From contig JAVVPO010000002.1 in the NCBI GenBank assembly GCA_036655715.1, forward strand, positions 1 through 64,000: 64,000 nt of DNA, given 5' to 3'. This DNA comes from JAVVPO01 sp036655715. Its GTDB lineage: Bacteria > Bacillota > Clostridia > Lachnospirales > Cellulosilyticaceae. A program made the translations under genes and the position numbers. Positions 51,773 through 61,579 of this stretch are shown in pieces (the stretch's first letter is position 1; every line of letters starts with the position of its first letter). A model generated the notes under the pieces. It had not been told where the DNA came from. It did no database searches and saw only the letters and a program-made list of their open reading frames with translations.

Positions 51773-52486
51773 ATGTACAAGAAAACAAATTGCAATAATA
51801 AAAAGGTAGTTGAATTACAAAGCATAGTAGGATATACATTTAATAAAATCGAAAGATTAAGACAAGCTGTGACCCATAGTTCATTTGCTAATGAGCATAG
51901 AAATATGGATATTAAGGATAATGAGAGACTAGAATTTCTAGGCGATGCTATATTGGATCTTATTATTAGTGAGTATTTGTTTAATAAGTATAAAGAAATG
52001 CCAGAGGGAGATCTTTCTAAAATTAGAGCAAGTATTGTATGCGAAGCGTCACTGGCTAAAATAGCACGTAAGATTAATTTAGGAGAATACATTCTGCTTG
52101 GTAAAGGTGAGGAAATGACAGGTGGTAGAACAAGAGCCTCTATTCTTGCTGATGCATTTGAGGCAGTAACAGGATCTATCTTTGTAGATGGTAAGTTTGA
52201 AGATGTAAGAGAATTCCTTCAAAGAACACTTATTAATGAAGTGGATGATATCTCGATACAAGATCTTTATACAGATTATAAAACATTGTTGCAAGAAAAT
52301 ATTCAAAGAGAAAGCACATTGCCTATTCGTTATGAAGTAGTAGAAGAAAAAGGACCAGATCATGATAAGAATTTCTATGTAGCAGTCTATCATGGAGAAG
52401 TATGTCTTGGTAAAGGTGTAGGTAAGAGTAAAAAAGAAGCTGAACAAGATGCAGCTAAGATAGCAATTGATAACTTAACAAAATAG
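51773..52486 (+). CDS. rnc: Ribonuclease III
   Basis: A 237-residue double-stranded-RNA endonuclease. The catalytic signature NERLEFLGDAILDL, the later DAFEAVTGSIFVDG with its acidic residues, and a C-terminal double-stranded-RNA-binding domain (about 165-235, ending KSKKEAEQDAAKIAID) are present. It processes rRNA precursors and structured mRNAs. It leads directly into smc and ftsY, a conserved trio. Confidence 0.96.
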   Translation: MYKKTNCNNKKVVELQSIVGYTFNKIERLRQAVTHSSFANEHRNMDIKDNERLEFLGDAILDLIISEYLFNKYKEMPEGDLSKIRASIVCEASLAKIARKINLGEYILLGKGEEMTGGRTRASILADAFEAVTGSIFVDGKFEDVREFLQRTLINEVDDISIQDLYTDYKTLLQENIQRESTLPIRYEVVEEKGPDHDKNFYVAVYHGEVCLGKGVGKSKKEAEQDAAKIAIDNLTK

Positions 52487-52505
52487 ATTAGATTAGAGGT
52501 GGGAT

Positions 52506-55500
52506 ATGTATCTAGATAAAGTAGAGATACATGGATTCAAATCATTTGGTGAGACAGTGAAACTTGAAATACCTCAAGGAATAACTGCTGTTATTGGGCC
52601 AAATGGAAGTGGGAAAAGCAATGTAGCAGATGCTATTAGATGGGTACTTGGAGAACAAAGTGCAAAGACACTACGTGGAACCAAAATGGAAGATATTATT
52701 TTTGCTGGAACTGAGAAGAGGAAACCCCTAGGTTATGCAGAAGTAGCTATTTATATTAAGAATGAAAATAGAAAATTACCTATAGATTATAGTGATGTAG
52801 TAGTAAAAAGAAGAGTTTATCGCTCAGGAGAGAGTGAATACTTCTTAAATGGATCTACGTGTAGACTAAGAGACATACAAGAATTATTTATGGATACAGG
52901 AGTAGGTAAAGAAGGTTATTCTATTATTGGACAAGGACAGATTGATAAAGTTTTAAGTTCAAAACCAGAAGATAGAAGAAGTTTGTTTGAAGAAGCTGCT
53001 GGTATCTATAAATTTAAGGTAAGAAGATTAGAAGCCGAACGTAAGCTAGATAAAGAACGAGAAAACATTCTCAGACTAAAAGATATTATTAGTGAAATAG
53101 AAAATAGAATTGAACCATTAAAAATTGAAGCAGAAAAAACAAGAGAGTATCTAAGTTTGAAAGATACTTTAAAAGAGATGGATATTAATATATTCATTAA
53201 AGAAATAGGGCAAATAAAAATAGATATTAATAAAGTCCAAGAAGATATCGGTAATATAACAGGCCAGATTGAAGAAAATACAGTGGCTAGAGAGCGAGTA
53301 GGGAAAGAATATACCCAGTGGAAACATAAAAAAGATCAGATATTTTCTAGCATAGAATCGATTATTCATGCTATTTCGGACCTTGAAAAGAAGCAACAAC
53401 AAAAATCTTCTGAAATACAAATTAATAATGAACGTATATTGAGTATCAAGACCTTAATTGTACAAATCGAGCAAGATAACAAGAAACAAGAACAAGATAA
53501 TAAGGATATGCAAATTGAGTTACAAGTATTAAATTCTAAAAAAGTAGGATTAGAACTTGAAAAATCAACACAACAAGATATCTTGACGAAAGCAGAAAAG
53601 GGTTCATTAGAACTTAGAAATCAAATTCAGGAGTTAGAAAATAGCTTAGAGGACTCTAAAAAGCAACTTTATGATAAAGTAAGAGAAATTGACTTATTAA
53701 AGAATGAGTTAGATAAACAAGAAGCTATCGAAGATCAAATTGATTATAGAGACATGCAACTTAAAGAATCTATACAAAAATTAAATAGTGAAGTACAGCA
53801 TCAAGAAACAAATCTTAGAGTACTCCAGAAGAAACAAGAGGAAAACACTAAGCAGCTAAGTGATGTAGAAGAAGATTTTAGACAAGTAGATCAAACTAAA
53901 ATGAGTCTAGAAGCAGAAAACTCCAACAAGTGTAGAGAGCGAGATGCGCTTTCACATAACATAGCACAAGCTAAAAGGCAGATTAGTTGGCTTGAGCAAA
54001 TTAAGAATGATTATGAAGGCTATTACCATAGTGTCAAACAAGTCTTAGGTCTGAAAAAACAAAGTCCTAGTGAATGGCAAGGGATAATAGGTATTGTGGC
54101 GGATTTATTAGAAGTGCCAGAGAAATATGAGATAGCTATTGTTACGGCCTTAGGTGGAGCTATGCAAAATATAGTAACAGAATCAGAAAAAGATGCTAAA
54201 CAAATGATTGCTACTATGAAGCGAAAAGGTATTTCAAGAGTAACATTTTTACCACAAGATACGATTCAAACTTATGCAGGGATTAAAGATTTAGCAAGTC
54301 TAAAGGGCCAAGAAGGTTTCCTTGGCTTAGCTAGTGAACTGATAAAATTCGAATCAAAGTATGCTAACATAGTTGATTTTTTGCTCGGTAAGATACTTAT
54401 AGTAGATACAATTGATCATGCATCGATGATTGCAAGAAAATATAACTATAGATATAAGATAGTTACCTTAGATGGAGAAGTATTTAATGCTGGAGGATCT
54501 TTGAGTGGGGGAAGTAGTAAAAACAATAAAAACAATATTTTCTCTAGAACAAGAGAGCTCAAAGAACTTAAAGAAGAGCACCAAGGTTATTTACAAAACC
54601 ATGAAGAACTTGAAAAGCAAATTGCACAACTTAAAATAGATGTAGAAAGCACTCTAGCCCAGTGGGATAGCTTGACCAAAAACATTCAAGAGTTAGAAGA
54701 AAAGCGAAGAGAGTTAATCTTACAAACGAGTAAGGGAACAGATAGCTTGAAGCTAACGAAAGAAAGTCAACTGCAATTAGTAGCAGAAAAAAATAAGCTA
54801 GAAGAGCTTAAAGAAAATCTTAATAATGATAGAGATAAAGCAACAAAACAGCTAGAAGAATTAGAAAATAATGTAGATGATGATAAAGATGCGGTAACTG
54901 ATTTAGAAAAGCAAATTAACGGGCTTAAGCATTCTCACGAAAAGCTAGGTCATGAACTGACAGAAAAGAAGATAGCACTATCCTATACAACACAAAATAT
55001 AACTTACGTTATAGAACAAATACAAAGTATAGAAAAAAATATTGAGAATACAAAAGAACAAAATACAAGTATTGTTACACGAAAAGAAGAGCTGCTGTTA
55101 GATAAAGAAAAGATTGAAAATAATATCTTACTACTTCAAAAGCAGATTGAAGAATTAGAACAAAAAATAATTGAATCTAATGCATTAAAGGTTAAATGTG
55201 AGCAAGATAGAGAGCAGTTAGATATTGAAGAAGAAAAGATTCAAGAAAGATTAGATAATGTGACAGAAACATTATCTAATCTAAGACAAGAGAGTTTTAG
55301 ATTAGATAATAGAAAAGAAATTTTAGATCTTGAGAAGCAAAAGCAAAGCGATAATATATGGGAACAATATGAACTGACTTATGGTGGATGCTTGTTGTTT
55401 AGAAAAGAACTAGGCAATTTACAAGAGATGAAAAGAGAAGTAGAAAAAATTAGAGCCAAAATCAAAGTAATTGGGAGCGTTAATGTTAATGCAATCGAGC

Positions 55501-56096
55501 AATTTGAAGAGGCTAGTCAAAGATATGAATTCCTTAATGCACAAAAGACAGATGTAGAAAAAGCAGAGGGAACTTTAGTAGAACTTATTGACCGTTTAAC
55601 AGAGCAAATGTATGCTATATTTAGGGAGCAATTCACAAGCATTGCTGCAAACTTTAGTGAAGTATTTAAGGAGCTATTTGGAGGAGGGACAGCCTTCTTA
55701 CAATTAACAGATGAAGATAACATCTTAGAATCAGGTATAGAGATTATTGCTAAACCACCAGGTAAGAAATTGCAGAATATGACTTTGTTATCAGGGGGAG
55801 AAAGAACGCTTACAGCAATTGCTTTAGTGTTTGGTATCCTGAAATTAAAGCCATCACCATTCTGTGTACTGGATGAGATTGAGGCCGCACTAGATGATGC
55901 CAATGTTATTCGTTTTGCTGAGTACTTAAATAGCCTATCACAAGAAACGCAGTTTATTGTGATTACCCATAGAAAAGGCACTATGGAAAGAGCAGACACG
56001 TTGTATGGGGTAACTATGCAAGAGCGAGGAATCTCTAAAGTGCTTTCTATCAAATTAGAAGATGCAACAGAGTACTTAGACAAAAAATCAAGCTAG
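52506..56096 (+). CDS. smc: Chromosome segregation protein SMC
   Basis: A 1196-residue chromosome condensation ATPase. Walker A GPNGSGKSN is at residues 31-39. Two long coiled coils (about 170-500 and 670-1000) flank a hinge domain (about 515-650, ALGGAMQNIVTE). The C-terminal head has the signature LLSGGERTL and Walker B FCVLDEIEAALDDAN. It works with ScpA and ScpB, not in this window. GAGGTGGGAT lies before the ATG. The length is standard. Confidence 0.97.
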   Translation: MYLDKVEIHGFKSFGETVKLEIPQGITAVIGPNGSGKSNVADAIRWVLGEQSAKTLRGTKMEDIIFAGTEKRKPLGYAEVAIYIKNENRKLPIDYSDVVVKRRVYRSGESEYFLNGSTCRLRDIQELFMDTGVGKEGYSIIGQGQIDKVLSSKPEDRRSLFEEAAGIYKFKVRRLEAERKLDKERENILRLKDIISEIENRIEPLKIEAEKTREYLSLKDTLKEMDINIFIKEIGQIKIDINKVQEDIGNITGQIEENTVARERVGKEYTQWKHKKDQIFSSIESIIHAISDLEKKQQQKSSEIQINNERILSIKTLIVQIEQDNKKQEQDNKDMQIELQVLNSKKVGLELEKSTQQDILTKAEKGSLELRNQIQELENSLEDSKKQLYDKVREIDLLKNELDKQEAIEDQIDYRDMQLKESIQKLNSEVQHQETNLRVLQKKQEENTKQLSDVEEDFRQVDQTKMSLEAENSNKCRERDALSHNIAQAKRQISWLEQIKNDYEGYYHSVKQVLGLKKQSPSEWQGIIGIVADLLEVPEKYEIAIVTALGGAMQNIVTESEKDAKQMIATMKRKGISRVTFLPQDTIQTYAGIKDLASLKGQEGFLGLASELIKFESKYANIVDFLLGKILIVDTIDHASMIARKYNYRYKIVTLDGEVFNAGGSLSGGSSKNNKNNIFSRTRELKELKEEHQGYLQNHEELEKQIAQLKIDVESTLAQWDSLTKNIQELEEKRRELILQTSKGTDSLKLTKESQLQLVAEKNKLEELKENLNNDRDKATKQLEELENNVDDDKDAVTDLEKQINGLKHSHEKLGHELTEKKIALSYTTQNITYVIEQIQSIEKNIENTKEQNTSIVTRKEELLLDKEKIENNILLLQKQIEELEQKIIESNALKVKCEQDREQLDIEEEKIQERLDNVTETLSNLRQESFRLDNRKEILDLEKQKQSDNIWEQYELTYGGCLLFRKELGNLQEMKREVEKIRAKIKVIGSVNVNAIEQFEEASQRYEFLNAQKTDVEKAEGTLVELIDRLTEQMYAIFREQFTSIAANFSEVFKELFGGGTAFLQLTDEDNILESGIEIIAKPPGKKLQNMTLLSGGERTLTAIALVFGILKLKPSPFCVLDEIEAALDDANVIRFAEYLNSLSQETQFIVITHRKGTMERADTLYGVTMQERGISKVLSIKLEDATEYLDKKSS

Positions 56097-56107
56097 GGAG
56101 GAAGAGT

Positions 56108-57322
56108 ATGTCATTTTTTAAAAGACTATTTGGAAAAAAAGAAGAACCTAAGAAAGAGGTTGTTTTAGAAGGACAACTTGATAATGTTGGACAAGAAGAA
56201 TTAGAAGAATTAGAAGAAGTTAAAGAAGTTATAGAAGAGGCTATCCAAGAACAAGTAGAAGAAGTTATAGAAGAGATTGTTCAAGAACAAGTAGAAGAAG
56301 TTATAGAAGAGATTGTTCAAAAAAAGGTAAAAGAAGAGATAGCACATGGTGAGGAACCTCTAACAGAACAGGCAGAAATGCAAGAAGAGGTTAAGCCTAA
56401 GAAAAAAGGACTATTTAATAAACTCTTTAGTGGGTTAGCTAAAACACGTGATAACATATTAGGTAGTGTAGATGAGGTTCTAAAGAACTTTAAAAAGATT
56501 GATGAAGATTTATATGAAGAGCTAGAAGAAGCACTTATTATGGCTGATTTTGGTGTGGAAACGACCAGGACTATGATGGAAGAGTTAAAAAGCCTGGTAA
56601 AAGAAAGAAAAATTATAGAGCCAAGCGAACTAAAAACTACGCTACAAGAAATTATTACGAATATCTTAACAGCGCATGTGACAGCACCTATTATTGATGA
56701 AACAAAACCTAATGTAATTCTGGTTATTGGAGTTAATGGGGTAGGAAAGACAACCACTATAGGTAAATTAGCCCATCAGTTAGAGATGAGCAATAAAAAA
56801 GTTGTACTTGCAGCAGCAGATACTTTTAGAGCGGCAGCTATAGAGCAATTACAGATTTGGGCAGATAGAGCCAAAGTAGATCTTATTAAACATGAAGAAG
56901 GATCAGATCCTGCATCAGTTGTTTATGATGGTATTAGAGGCGCTAAGGCTAGAAAAGCAGATGTACTTATTTGTGATACAGCAGGACGCTTGCAAAATAA
57001 AGCTAATCTTATGAAAGAACTAGAAAAAATCTCAAGGATTATAGAAAGAGAATATCCAGAAGCGCATAAAGAAGTGCTTATCGTACTTGATGCAACAACT
57101 GGGCAAAATGCTATTTCACAAGTGAAAGTTTTTAAAGAAGCTGCAAAAGTAGATGGCATCATACTGACTAAGCTAGATGGAACTGCTAAAGGTGGAGCTA
57201 TTGTAGGGATATGTGCAAGCATGCAAGTGCCAGTTAAATATATTGGTGTTGGTGAAAAAATAGAGGATTTACAAGTGTTTGATCCACAAAGTTTTGCTAG
57301 AGCTTTATTCCACGTAGAATAA
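56108..57322 (+). CDS. ftsY: Signal recognition particle receptor FtsY
   Basis: A 404-residue GTPase docking the signal recognition particle at the membrane. Residues 1-100 are an acidic domain with 12-residue repeats (EQVEEVIEEIVQ). The NG domain has G1 GVNGVGKTTT, DTFRAAAIEQL, the G3 DTAGRL, and G4 TKLDGTAKGG. GGGAGGAAG lies before the ATG, 12 bases after smc. The ffh partner follows after ylxM. Confidence 0.96.
   Translation: MSFFKRLFGKKEEPKKEVVLEGQLDNVGQEELEELEEVKEVIEEAIQEQVEEVIEEIVQEQVEEVIEEIVQKKVKEEIAHGEEPLTEQAEMQEEVKPKKKGLFNKLFSGLAKTRDNILGSVDEVLKNFKKIDEDLYEELEEALIMADFGVETTRTMMEELKSLVKERKIIEPSELKTTLQEIITNILTAHVTAPIIDETKPNVILVIGVNGVGKTTTIGKLAHQLEMSNKKVVLAAADTFRAAAIEQLQIWADRAKVDLIKHEEGSDPASVVYDGIRGAKARKADVLICDTAGRLQNKANLMKELEKISRIIEREYPEAHKEVLIVLDATTGQNAISQVKVFKEAAKVDGIILTKLDGTAKGGAIVGICASMQVPVKYIGVGEKIEDLQVFDPQSFARALFHVE
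56246..56317 (+). repeat. Two identical 36-bp tandem units in the ftsY acidic domain
   Basis: Two adjacent, exactly repeated 36-base units encode QEQVEEVIEEIV twice; a shorter related copy precedes them. It is an in-frame duplication in the unstructured acidic region. Confidence 0.85.
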
Positions 57323-57330
57323 AATAGTAG

Positions 57331-57359
57331 TTGACAAAAGAAGCTTTTTTTATTATAAT
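57331..57359 (+). promoter_or_regulatory. Consensus promoter of ylxM-ffh-rpsP
   Basis: TTGACA and TATAAT with a 17-base spacer lie just after the ftsY stop codon and 44 bases before ylxM. Confidence 0.88.
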
Positions 57360-57402
57360 TCATGTGTAAAGTAAAAAGGGCTGACAGCAGTCGGGGTGAT
57401 AT

Positions 57403-57756
57403 ATGGAAAAGTTTGTAGAGATAACATATTTATTTGATTTTTATCAAGAACTGCTTACAGAAAAGCAAAGAGAATTGATAACCGAATATTATTTTAATGA
57501 TTTATCTCTTGGAGAACTTGCAACCATGTATAACATCAGTAGGCAGAGCATTTTTGATACAATAAAGAAAGCACAGCAAAAGCTTATAGACTATGAAAAC
57601 AAACTTCAATTGTGGGAAAAATACAAAAAGCAAGAAGAAGTACTTGTTAGGTTAACAGTAGTACTTGTAGATGCAGAAAAATCACTAGATGATAATGGAA
57701 AGCAGTATATATCATCTATTAAGGAATTAATAGATGCACTAACAAGTGAAATGTAG
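57403..57756 (+). CDS. ylxM: YlxM family SRP-associated helix-turn-helix protein
   Basis: A 117-residue protein. Residues 18-60 resemble a sigma-70 region 4 fold (LTEKQRELITEYYFNDLSLGELATMY, NISRQSIFDTIKKAQQ). A short coiled tail follows. YlxM is found next to ffh in Firmicutes and was shown in some to join the signal recognition particle. The ribosome site is weak (GGGTGAT); the ATG is the only sensible start. Confidence 0.92.
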   Translation: MEKFVEITYLFDFYQELLTEKQRELITEYYFNDLSLGELATMYNISRQSIFDTIKKAQQKLIDYENKLQLWEKYKKQEEVLVRLTVVLVDAEKSLDDNGKQYISSIKELIDALTSEM

Positions 57757-57768
57757 GAGGATGTTAGC

Positions 57769-59103
57769 GTGGCCTTTGATCAATTATCAACCAAATTACA
57801 AGATGTATTTAAACAATTAAAAAGCAAGGGTAAACTTACAGATAAAGATGTTAAAGTTGCTTTAAGAGAGGTAAAACTTGCCCTTCTAGAAGCAGATGTT
57901 AACTTCAAAGTAGTTAAGACCTTTATTAAGAGTATAGAAGCACGTGCAGTAGGTGGAGAAGTTTTAGAGAGTCTTACACCGGGACAACAAGTGATTAAGA
58001 TAGTAAATGAAGAACTTGTAAGTCTTATGGGCGAAACTCAAAGCAAGATTACATTTGCAAGTAAAGGGATTACAGCAATTATGATGGTAGGTCTGCAAGG
58101 TGCAGGTAAGACAACCACTAGTGGAAAGCTTGCAGCACTCATTAAGTCACAAGGTAAAAGACCTTTATTAGTAGGGTGTGACGTTTATAGACCAGCAGCT
58201 ATAGAACAATTACAAAAAGTAGGCAAGCAAGTTAATATACCAGTGTTTTCACTCGGGGTTGATCATGATCCTGTAGAAATAGCAAAAGCCGGAATGGATC
58301 ATGCTAAAGAAAACAATTATGACGTAGTATTAATAGATACTGCAGGTAGACTTCATATAGATGAGGTGCTTATGGACGAGCTTAAATTTATTAAGCGCGA
58401 TGTAAAGCCTCAAGAGATACTATTAGTAGTAGATGCAATGACAGGACAAGATGCAGTAAATGTAGCAGAATCCTTTAATGAAGCATTAGGCATAGATGGG
58501 GTTATCATGACCAAGTTAGATGGTGATAACAGAGGTGGTGCTGCATTATCAGTAAAAGCAGTAACCAATAAACCTATCAAATATGCAGGTATGGGTGAGA
58601 AGTTAAGTGATTTAGAAGTATTCCATCCAGAACGTATGGCATCACGTATACTCGGTATGGGTGATGTATTGACTTTGATTGAAAAGGCCCAACAAAATAT
58701 TGATGAGAACAAGGCTAAAGAGCTAGAAGCAAAACTTAGAAAAGCAGAGTTTAACTTTGAAGACTTTTTAGATCAAATGACTCAAGTTAAAAATATGGGA
58801 CCACTTCAACAAGTTTTAGGTATGATACCAGGTATGAATACTGCAAAACTAGGAGATATCAATATAGATGATAAACAGCTGGCTCATATAGAGGCAATTA
58901 TATTATCTATGACAAAAGAAGAAAGACTTAATCCTAGTCTAATCAACATGTCACGTAAAAAACGTATTGCAAAAGGTGCAGGACGTGATATACAAGAAGT
59001 CAATAGGCTTATTAAACAATTTGAGCAAATGCAGACAATGATGAAGCAGTTTTCAGGTATGATGAAGGGCAAAAAAGGTAAAGTAAAATTTCCTTTTATG
59101 TAA
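57769..59103 (+). CDS. ffh: Signal recognition particle protein Ffh
   Basis: A 444-residue SRP54 GTPase starting at GTG (AGGAGG upstream). N domain (1-90), G domain with GLQGAGKTTT, DTAGRLHIDE and TKLDGDNRGG, then the methionine-rich M domain (about 300-440) ending QMQTMMKQFSGMMKGKKG that binds SRP RNA and signal peptides. It delivers membrane proteins to FtsY. Confidence 0.97.
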   Translation: MAFDQLSTKLQDVFKQLKSKGKLTDKDVKVALREVKLALLEADVNFKVVKTFIKSIEARAVGGEVLESLTPGQQVIKIVNEELVSLMGETQSKITFASKGITAIMMVGLQGAGKTTTSGKLAALIKSQGKRPLLVGCDVYRPAAIEQLQKVGKQVNIPVFSLGVDHDPVEIAKAGMDHAKENNYDVVLIDTAGRLHIDEVLMDELKFIKRDVKPQEILLVVDAMTGQDAVNVAESFNEALGIDGVIMTKLDGDNRGGAALSVKAVTNKPIKYAGMGEKLSDLEVFHPERMASRILGMGDVLTLIEKAQQNIDENKAKELEAKLRKAEFNFEDFLDQMTQVKNMGPLQQVLGMIPGMNTAKLGDINIDDKQLAHIEAIILSMTKEERLNPSLINMSRKKRIAKGAGRDIQEVNRLIKQFEQMQTMMKQFSGMMKGKKGKVKFPFM

Positions 59104-59138
59104 ATAAATATTAATAAATAATCTAAGAGGTGACTAAA

Positions 59139-59384
59139 ATGGCAGTTAAAATTCGTTTAAAAAGAATGGGAGCTAAAAAAACTCCTTTCTACAGAATAGT
59201 AGTAGCAGATTCACGTTCTCCAAGAGACGGGCGTTTCATTGAAGAAGTAGGATACTTCAATCCTTGTTCAGAGCCAAATGAATTAAGTATCAACAAAGAA
59301 GCTGTTGAAAAATGGTTAGCAACAGGTGCTCAACCAACTGATACAGTAAAAACTTTAATCAAAAGATCTGGTATTCAAGCTTAA
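59139..59384 (+). CDS. rpsP: 30S ribosomal protein S16
   Basis: An 81-residue ribosomal protein: [20 protein letters not shown] and [19 protein letters not shown]. The ATG at 59139 has AAGAGGTGA upstream; an in-frame GTG at 59130 lies within that site. It begins the rpsP-khpA-rimM-trmD-rplS ribosome block. Confidence 0.96.
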   Translation: MAVKIRLKRMGAKKTPFYRIVVADSRSPRDGRFIEEVGYFNPCSEPNELSINKEAVEKWLATGAQPTDTVKTLIKRSGIQA

Positions 59385-59408
59385 TTAATATCAAATTGGA
59401 GGGACCCG

Positions 59409-59639
59409 ATGAAAAATTTAGTAGAGGTAATAGCTAGAGAATTAGTGGATTACCCAGAGCAAGTTTCTGTATCACAAAGAGAAGATGATCAGACAATTAT
59501 TATAGAGCTAAAAGTAGCCCCAGAAGATATGGGGAAAATCATCGGAAAGCAAGGACGAATAGCTAAGGCAATTCGTAGTATAGTAAAATCAGCTAGTGCA
59601 ACTTCTTCTAAGAAAGTTGTAGTAGAGATTATGCAATAG
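59409..59639 (+). CDS. khpA: KH domain RNA-binding protein KhpA
   Basis: A 76-residue single-KH protein (YlqC). The GxxG loop lies in MGKIIGKQGRIAKAIRSIV. KhpA pairs with KhpB in several Firmicutes and influences small RNA action and cell division. TTGGAGGG lies before the ATG. Its stop codon lies in a terminator stem. Confidence 0.93.
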   Translation: MKNLVEVIARELVDYPEQVSVSQREDDQTIIIELKVAPEDMGKIIGKQGRIAKAIRSIVKSASATSSKKVVVEIMQ

Positions 59640-59665
59640 GTTAGGGATTTCCTAACCTATTTTTC
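59635..59665 (+). terminator. Terminator after khpA
   Basis: An 11-base stem (59635-59645 with 59651-59661) with a five-base loop, followed by Ts. The khpA stop codon lies within it. Confidence 0.88.
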
Positions 59666-59820
59666 TATATTTAGAAGTAGATAGGTCTAGGCTTATGACC
59701 TTAAAGATAGTAGACATACTATTACTTTATTTTAATAGTTTTATTATCTAAGGGGTTTAATAGTTATAGACTTTTTAAATAATAAAATTAATGAATACTA
59801 AATAAAAGGATGGGTAAGTA

Positions 59821-60330
59821 ATGGAAGCAATGTTTACAATAGGAAAAATAGTTAATACACATGGTGTAAAAGGAGAAATGAGAATACTCCCAAGCACAGA
59901 TGATATCAAGAGATTTGAAAAATTAAAAGAAGTAACAGTTATTAATCGTGAAGAAAAAGTTTATGAGATTGTGGGTATTAGATATCATAAAAACTTTGTA
60001 TTATTAAGATTTAAAGGGATTGATACTTTAGATGCTGCTGAGCTTCTAAAAAATGCTACAATCAAAATAAGTCGTAAAGATAGCTTACCTTTAAATGAAG
60101 ATGAATACTATATTAGTGACTTGTATGATATGAAAGTTATGACTGAAGAAGGCAGAGAGCTAGGAGAAATAAAAGATATATTATACACCGGTAGTAGTAA
60201 TGACGTTTATGTAGTATTTAACAAAGAAACCAATAAGGAAATTCTTATTCCTGCCATTAAACAATGTATTAAAAAGGTAGATGTAAGTGCTAACCAGATG
60301 ACGGTACACTTATTAGAAGGATTAGAGTAA
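59821..60330 (+). CDS. rimM: Ribosome maturation factor RimM
   Basis: A 169-residue protein with an N-terminal RimM barrel (FTIGKIVNTHGVKGEM, RFKGIDTLDAAELL) and a C-terminal PRC-barrel (EYYISDLYDMKV to the end). It binds S19 and helps 30S head assembly. The 181 bases before it hold AT-rich sequence and probably a promoter. A weak GGATGGGTA ribosome site precedes the ATG. It overlaps trmD by one base. Confidence 0.95.
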   Translation: MEAMFTIGKIVNTHGVKGEMRILPSTDDIKRFEKLKEVTVINREEKVYEIVGIRYHKNFVLLRFKGIDTLDAAELLKNATIKISRKDSLPLNEDEYYISDLYDMKVMTEEGRELGEIKDILYTGSSNDVYVVFNKETNKEILIPAIKQCIKKVDVSANQMTVHLLEGLE

Positions 60331-61079
60331 TGATGAAAATAACAATAATGACATTATTTACAGAGATGATAGATAATGTCATTAATTATAGTATCATGGG
60401 ACGTGCAAAAAAAAATGAGTTAGTAGATATTACTTCTATTGATATCAGAACGTTTTCAAATAATAAGCATAATCAAGTAGATGACTACCCTTATGGTGGA
60501 GGTGCTGGAATGCTAATGATGGCACCACCTATATATGATTGTTATCAACATATTAAAGCACAATCAGGGGATAAGCCTCAGCGAGTAGTCTATATGACGC
60601 CGCAAGGGAAGCCTTGGAATCAAGAGATGGCAGAAGAGTTTTCTAAAGAAGAAAATATTATACTTCTTTGTGGTCATTATGAAGGTATAGATCAAAGAAT
60701 TATTGATGAAATAGTTACAGATGAAGTATCTATAGGTGACTATGTATTAACGGGTGGAGAACTACCTGCTTTAATAGTGGCGGATAGTATTGTTAGATTA
60801 CTACCAGGCGTATTAGGGAAGCAAGAATCTTTTGAAGACGAAAGTTTTTCAGAGGGATTACTAGAGTATCCACAGTATACTAGACCCGCTGTGTTTTTAG
60901 ATAGAATGGTACCAGAAGTGCTTACGTCAGGGAATCATAAAAAAATTGATGAATATAGAAGAGAGCAATCTCTGATTAATACATTTAATAAAAGGCCTGA
61001 TTTGTTAAAAAAAGCCAAAATTACTGATAAAGAAAAAGGCTTTATACACGAATATGCAAAAACTCGTTGCAAATCATAA
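60330..61079 (+). CDS. trmD: tRNA (guanine-37 N1) methyltransferase
   Basis: A 249-residue SPOUT methyltransferase with MKITIMTLFTEM, DDYPYGGGAGMLM, CGHYEGIDQRI and the knot IGDYVLTGGELPALIV. It methylates G37 of tRNAs to prevent frameshifts. The ATG overlaps the rimM stop (TAATG), which implies coupled translation; a second ATG follows at 60333. Confidence 0.96.
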   Translation: MMKITIMTLFTEMIDNVINYSIMGRAKKNELVDITSIDIRTFSNNKHNQVDDYPYGGGAGMLMMAPPIYDCYQHIKAQSGDKPQRVVYMTPQGKPWNQEMAEEFSKEENIILLCGHYEGIDQRIIDEIVTDEVSIGDYVLTGGELPALIVADSIVRLLPGVLGKQESFEDESFSEGLLEYPQYTRPAVFLDRMVPEVLTSGNHKKIDEYRREQSLINTFNKRPDLLKKAKITDKEKGFIHEYAKTRCKS

Positions 61080-61095
61080 GAAGACATGTTATAAT
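61067..61095 (+). promoter_or_regulatory. Promoter of rplS
   Basis: TTGCAA and TATAAT are 17 bases apart, overlapping the end of trmD. The transcript would start just before the L19 leader. Confidence 0.75.
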
Positions 61096-61097
61096 CT

Positions 61098-61148
61098 TGA
61101 GGTGTTATTACGGGTGGTCCGCTGTCACAGTGTGTTAAGAACACCTCA
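61098..61148 (+). promoter_or_regulatory. Ribosomal protein L19 leader RNA
   Basis: TGAGGTGTT (61098-61106) pairs with AACACCTCA (61140-61148). Between them lies a conserved-looking core with GGGTGGTCCGC and CACAGTG. This matches the known Firmicute L19 leader, an RNA through which L19 limits its own production. Confidence 0.82.
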
Positions 61149-61168
61149 GAAAAAAGGAGAATACAATA

Positions 61169-61516
61169 ATGAACGAAATTATCAGAGCAATTGAAAATGA
61201 GCAATTAAAAGCAGAAGTAACACCTTTCAACGTAGGTGATACAGTACGCGTATACGCAAAAATTAAAGAGGGTCAAAGAGAACGTATTCAAATGTTCGAA
61301 GGGACTGTACTTAAAAGACAAAACGGTGGAGTTCGTGAAACATTCACAGTAAGAAGAGTTTCTTACGGTGTAGGTGTTGAAAAAACATGGCCAGTTCACT
61401 CACCAGTAATTGAAAAATTAGAAGTTATCCGTCATGGTAAAGTAAGACGTGCTAAACTAAACTACTTACGTGAGCGCGTAGGTAAAAACGCTAAAGTAAA
61501 AGAATTAATTAGGTAA
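61169..61516 (+). CDS. rplS: 50S ribosomal protein L19
   Basis: A 115-residue protein: [20 protein letters not shown] and [21 protein letters not shown], then [17 protein letters not shown]. It lies at the subunit interface. AAAGGAGAA lies before the ATG. It has its own promoter, autoregulatory leader and terminator. Confidence 0.97.
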   Translation: MNEIIRAIENEQLKAEVTPFNVGDTVRVYAKIKEGQRERIQMFEGTVLKRQNGGVRETFTVRRVSYGVGVEKTWPVHSPVIEKLEVIRHGKVRRAKLNYLRERVGKNAKVKELIR

Positions 61517-61522
61517 TAAAAT

Positions 61523-61549
61523 AAAAAGGGACTTTTTAAGTCCCTTTTT
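61523..61549 (+). terminator. Terminator after rplS
   Basis: AAAAAGGGACTT pairs with AAGTCCCTTTTT around a three-base T loop, seven bases after the stop codon. Confidence 0.92.
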
Positions 61550-61579
61550 GTGTATAAAAATGAAAGGGGCTTGGGCTTA

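Noticed and set aside
55517..56083. A 188-codon minus-strand frame opposite the end of smc
   Set aside because: Antisense shadow over the conserved SMC head domain; no ribosome site.
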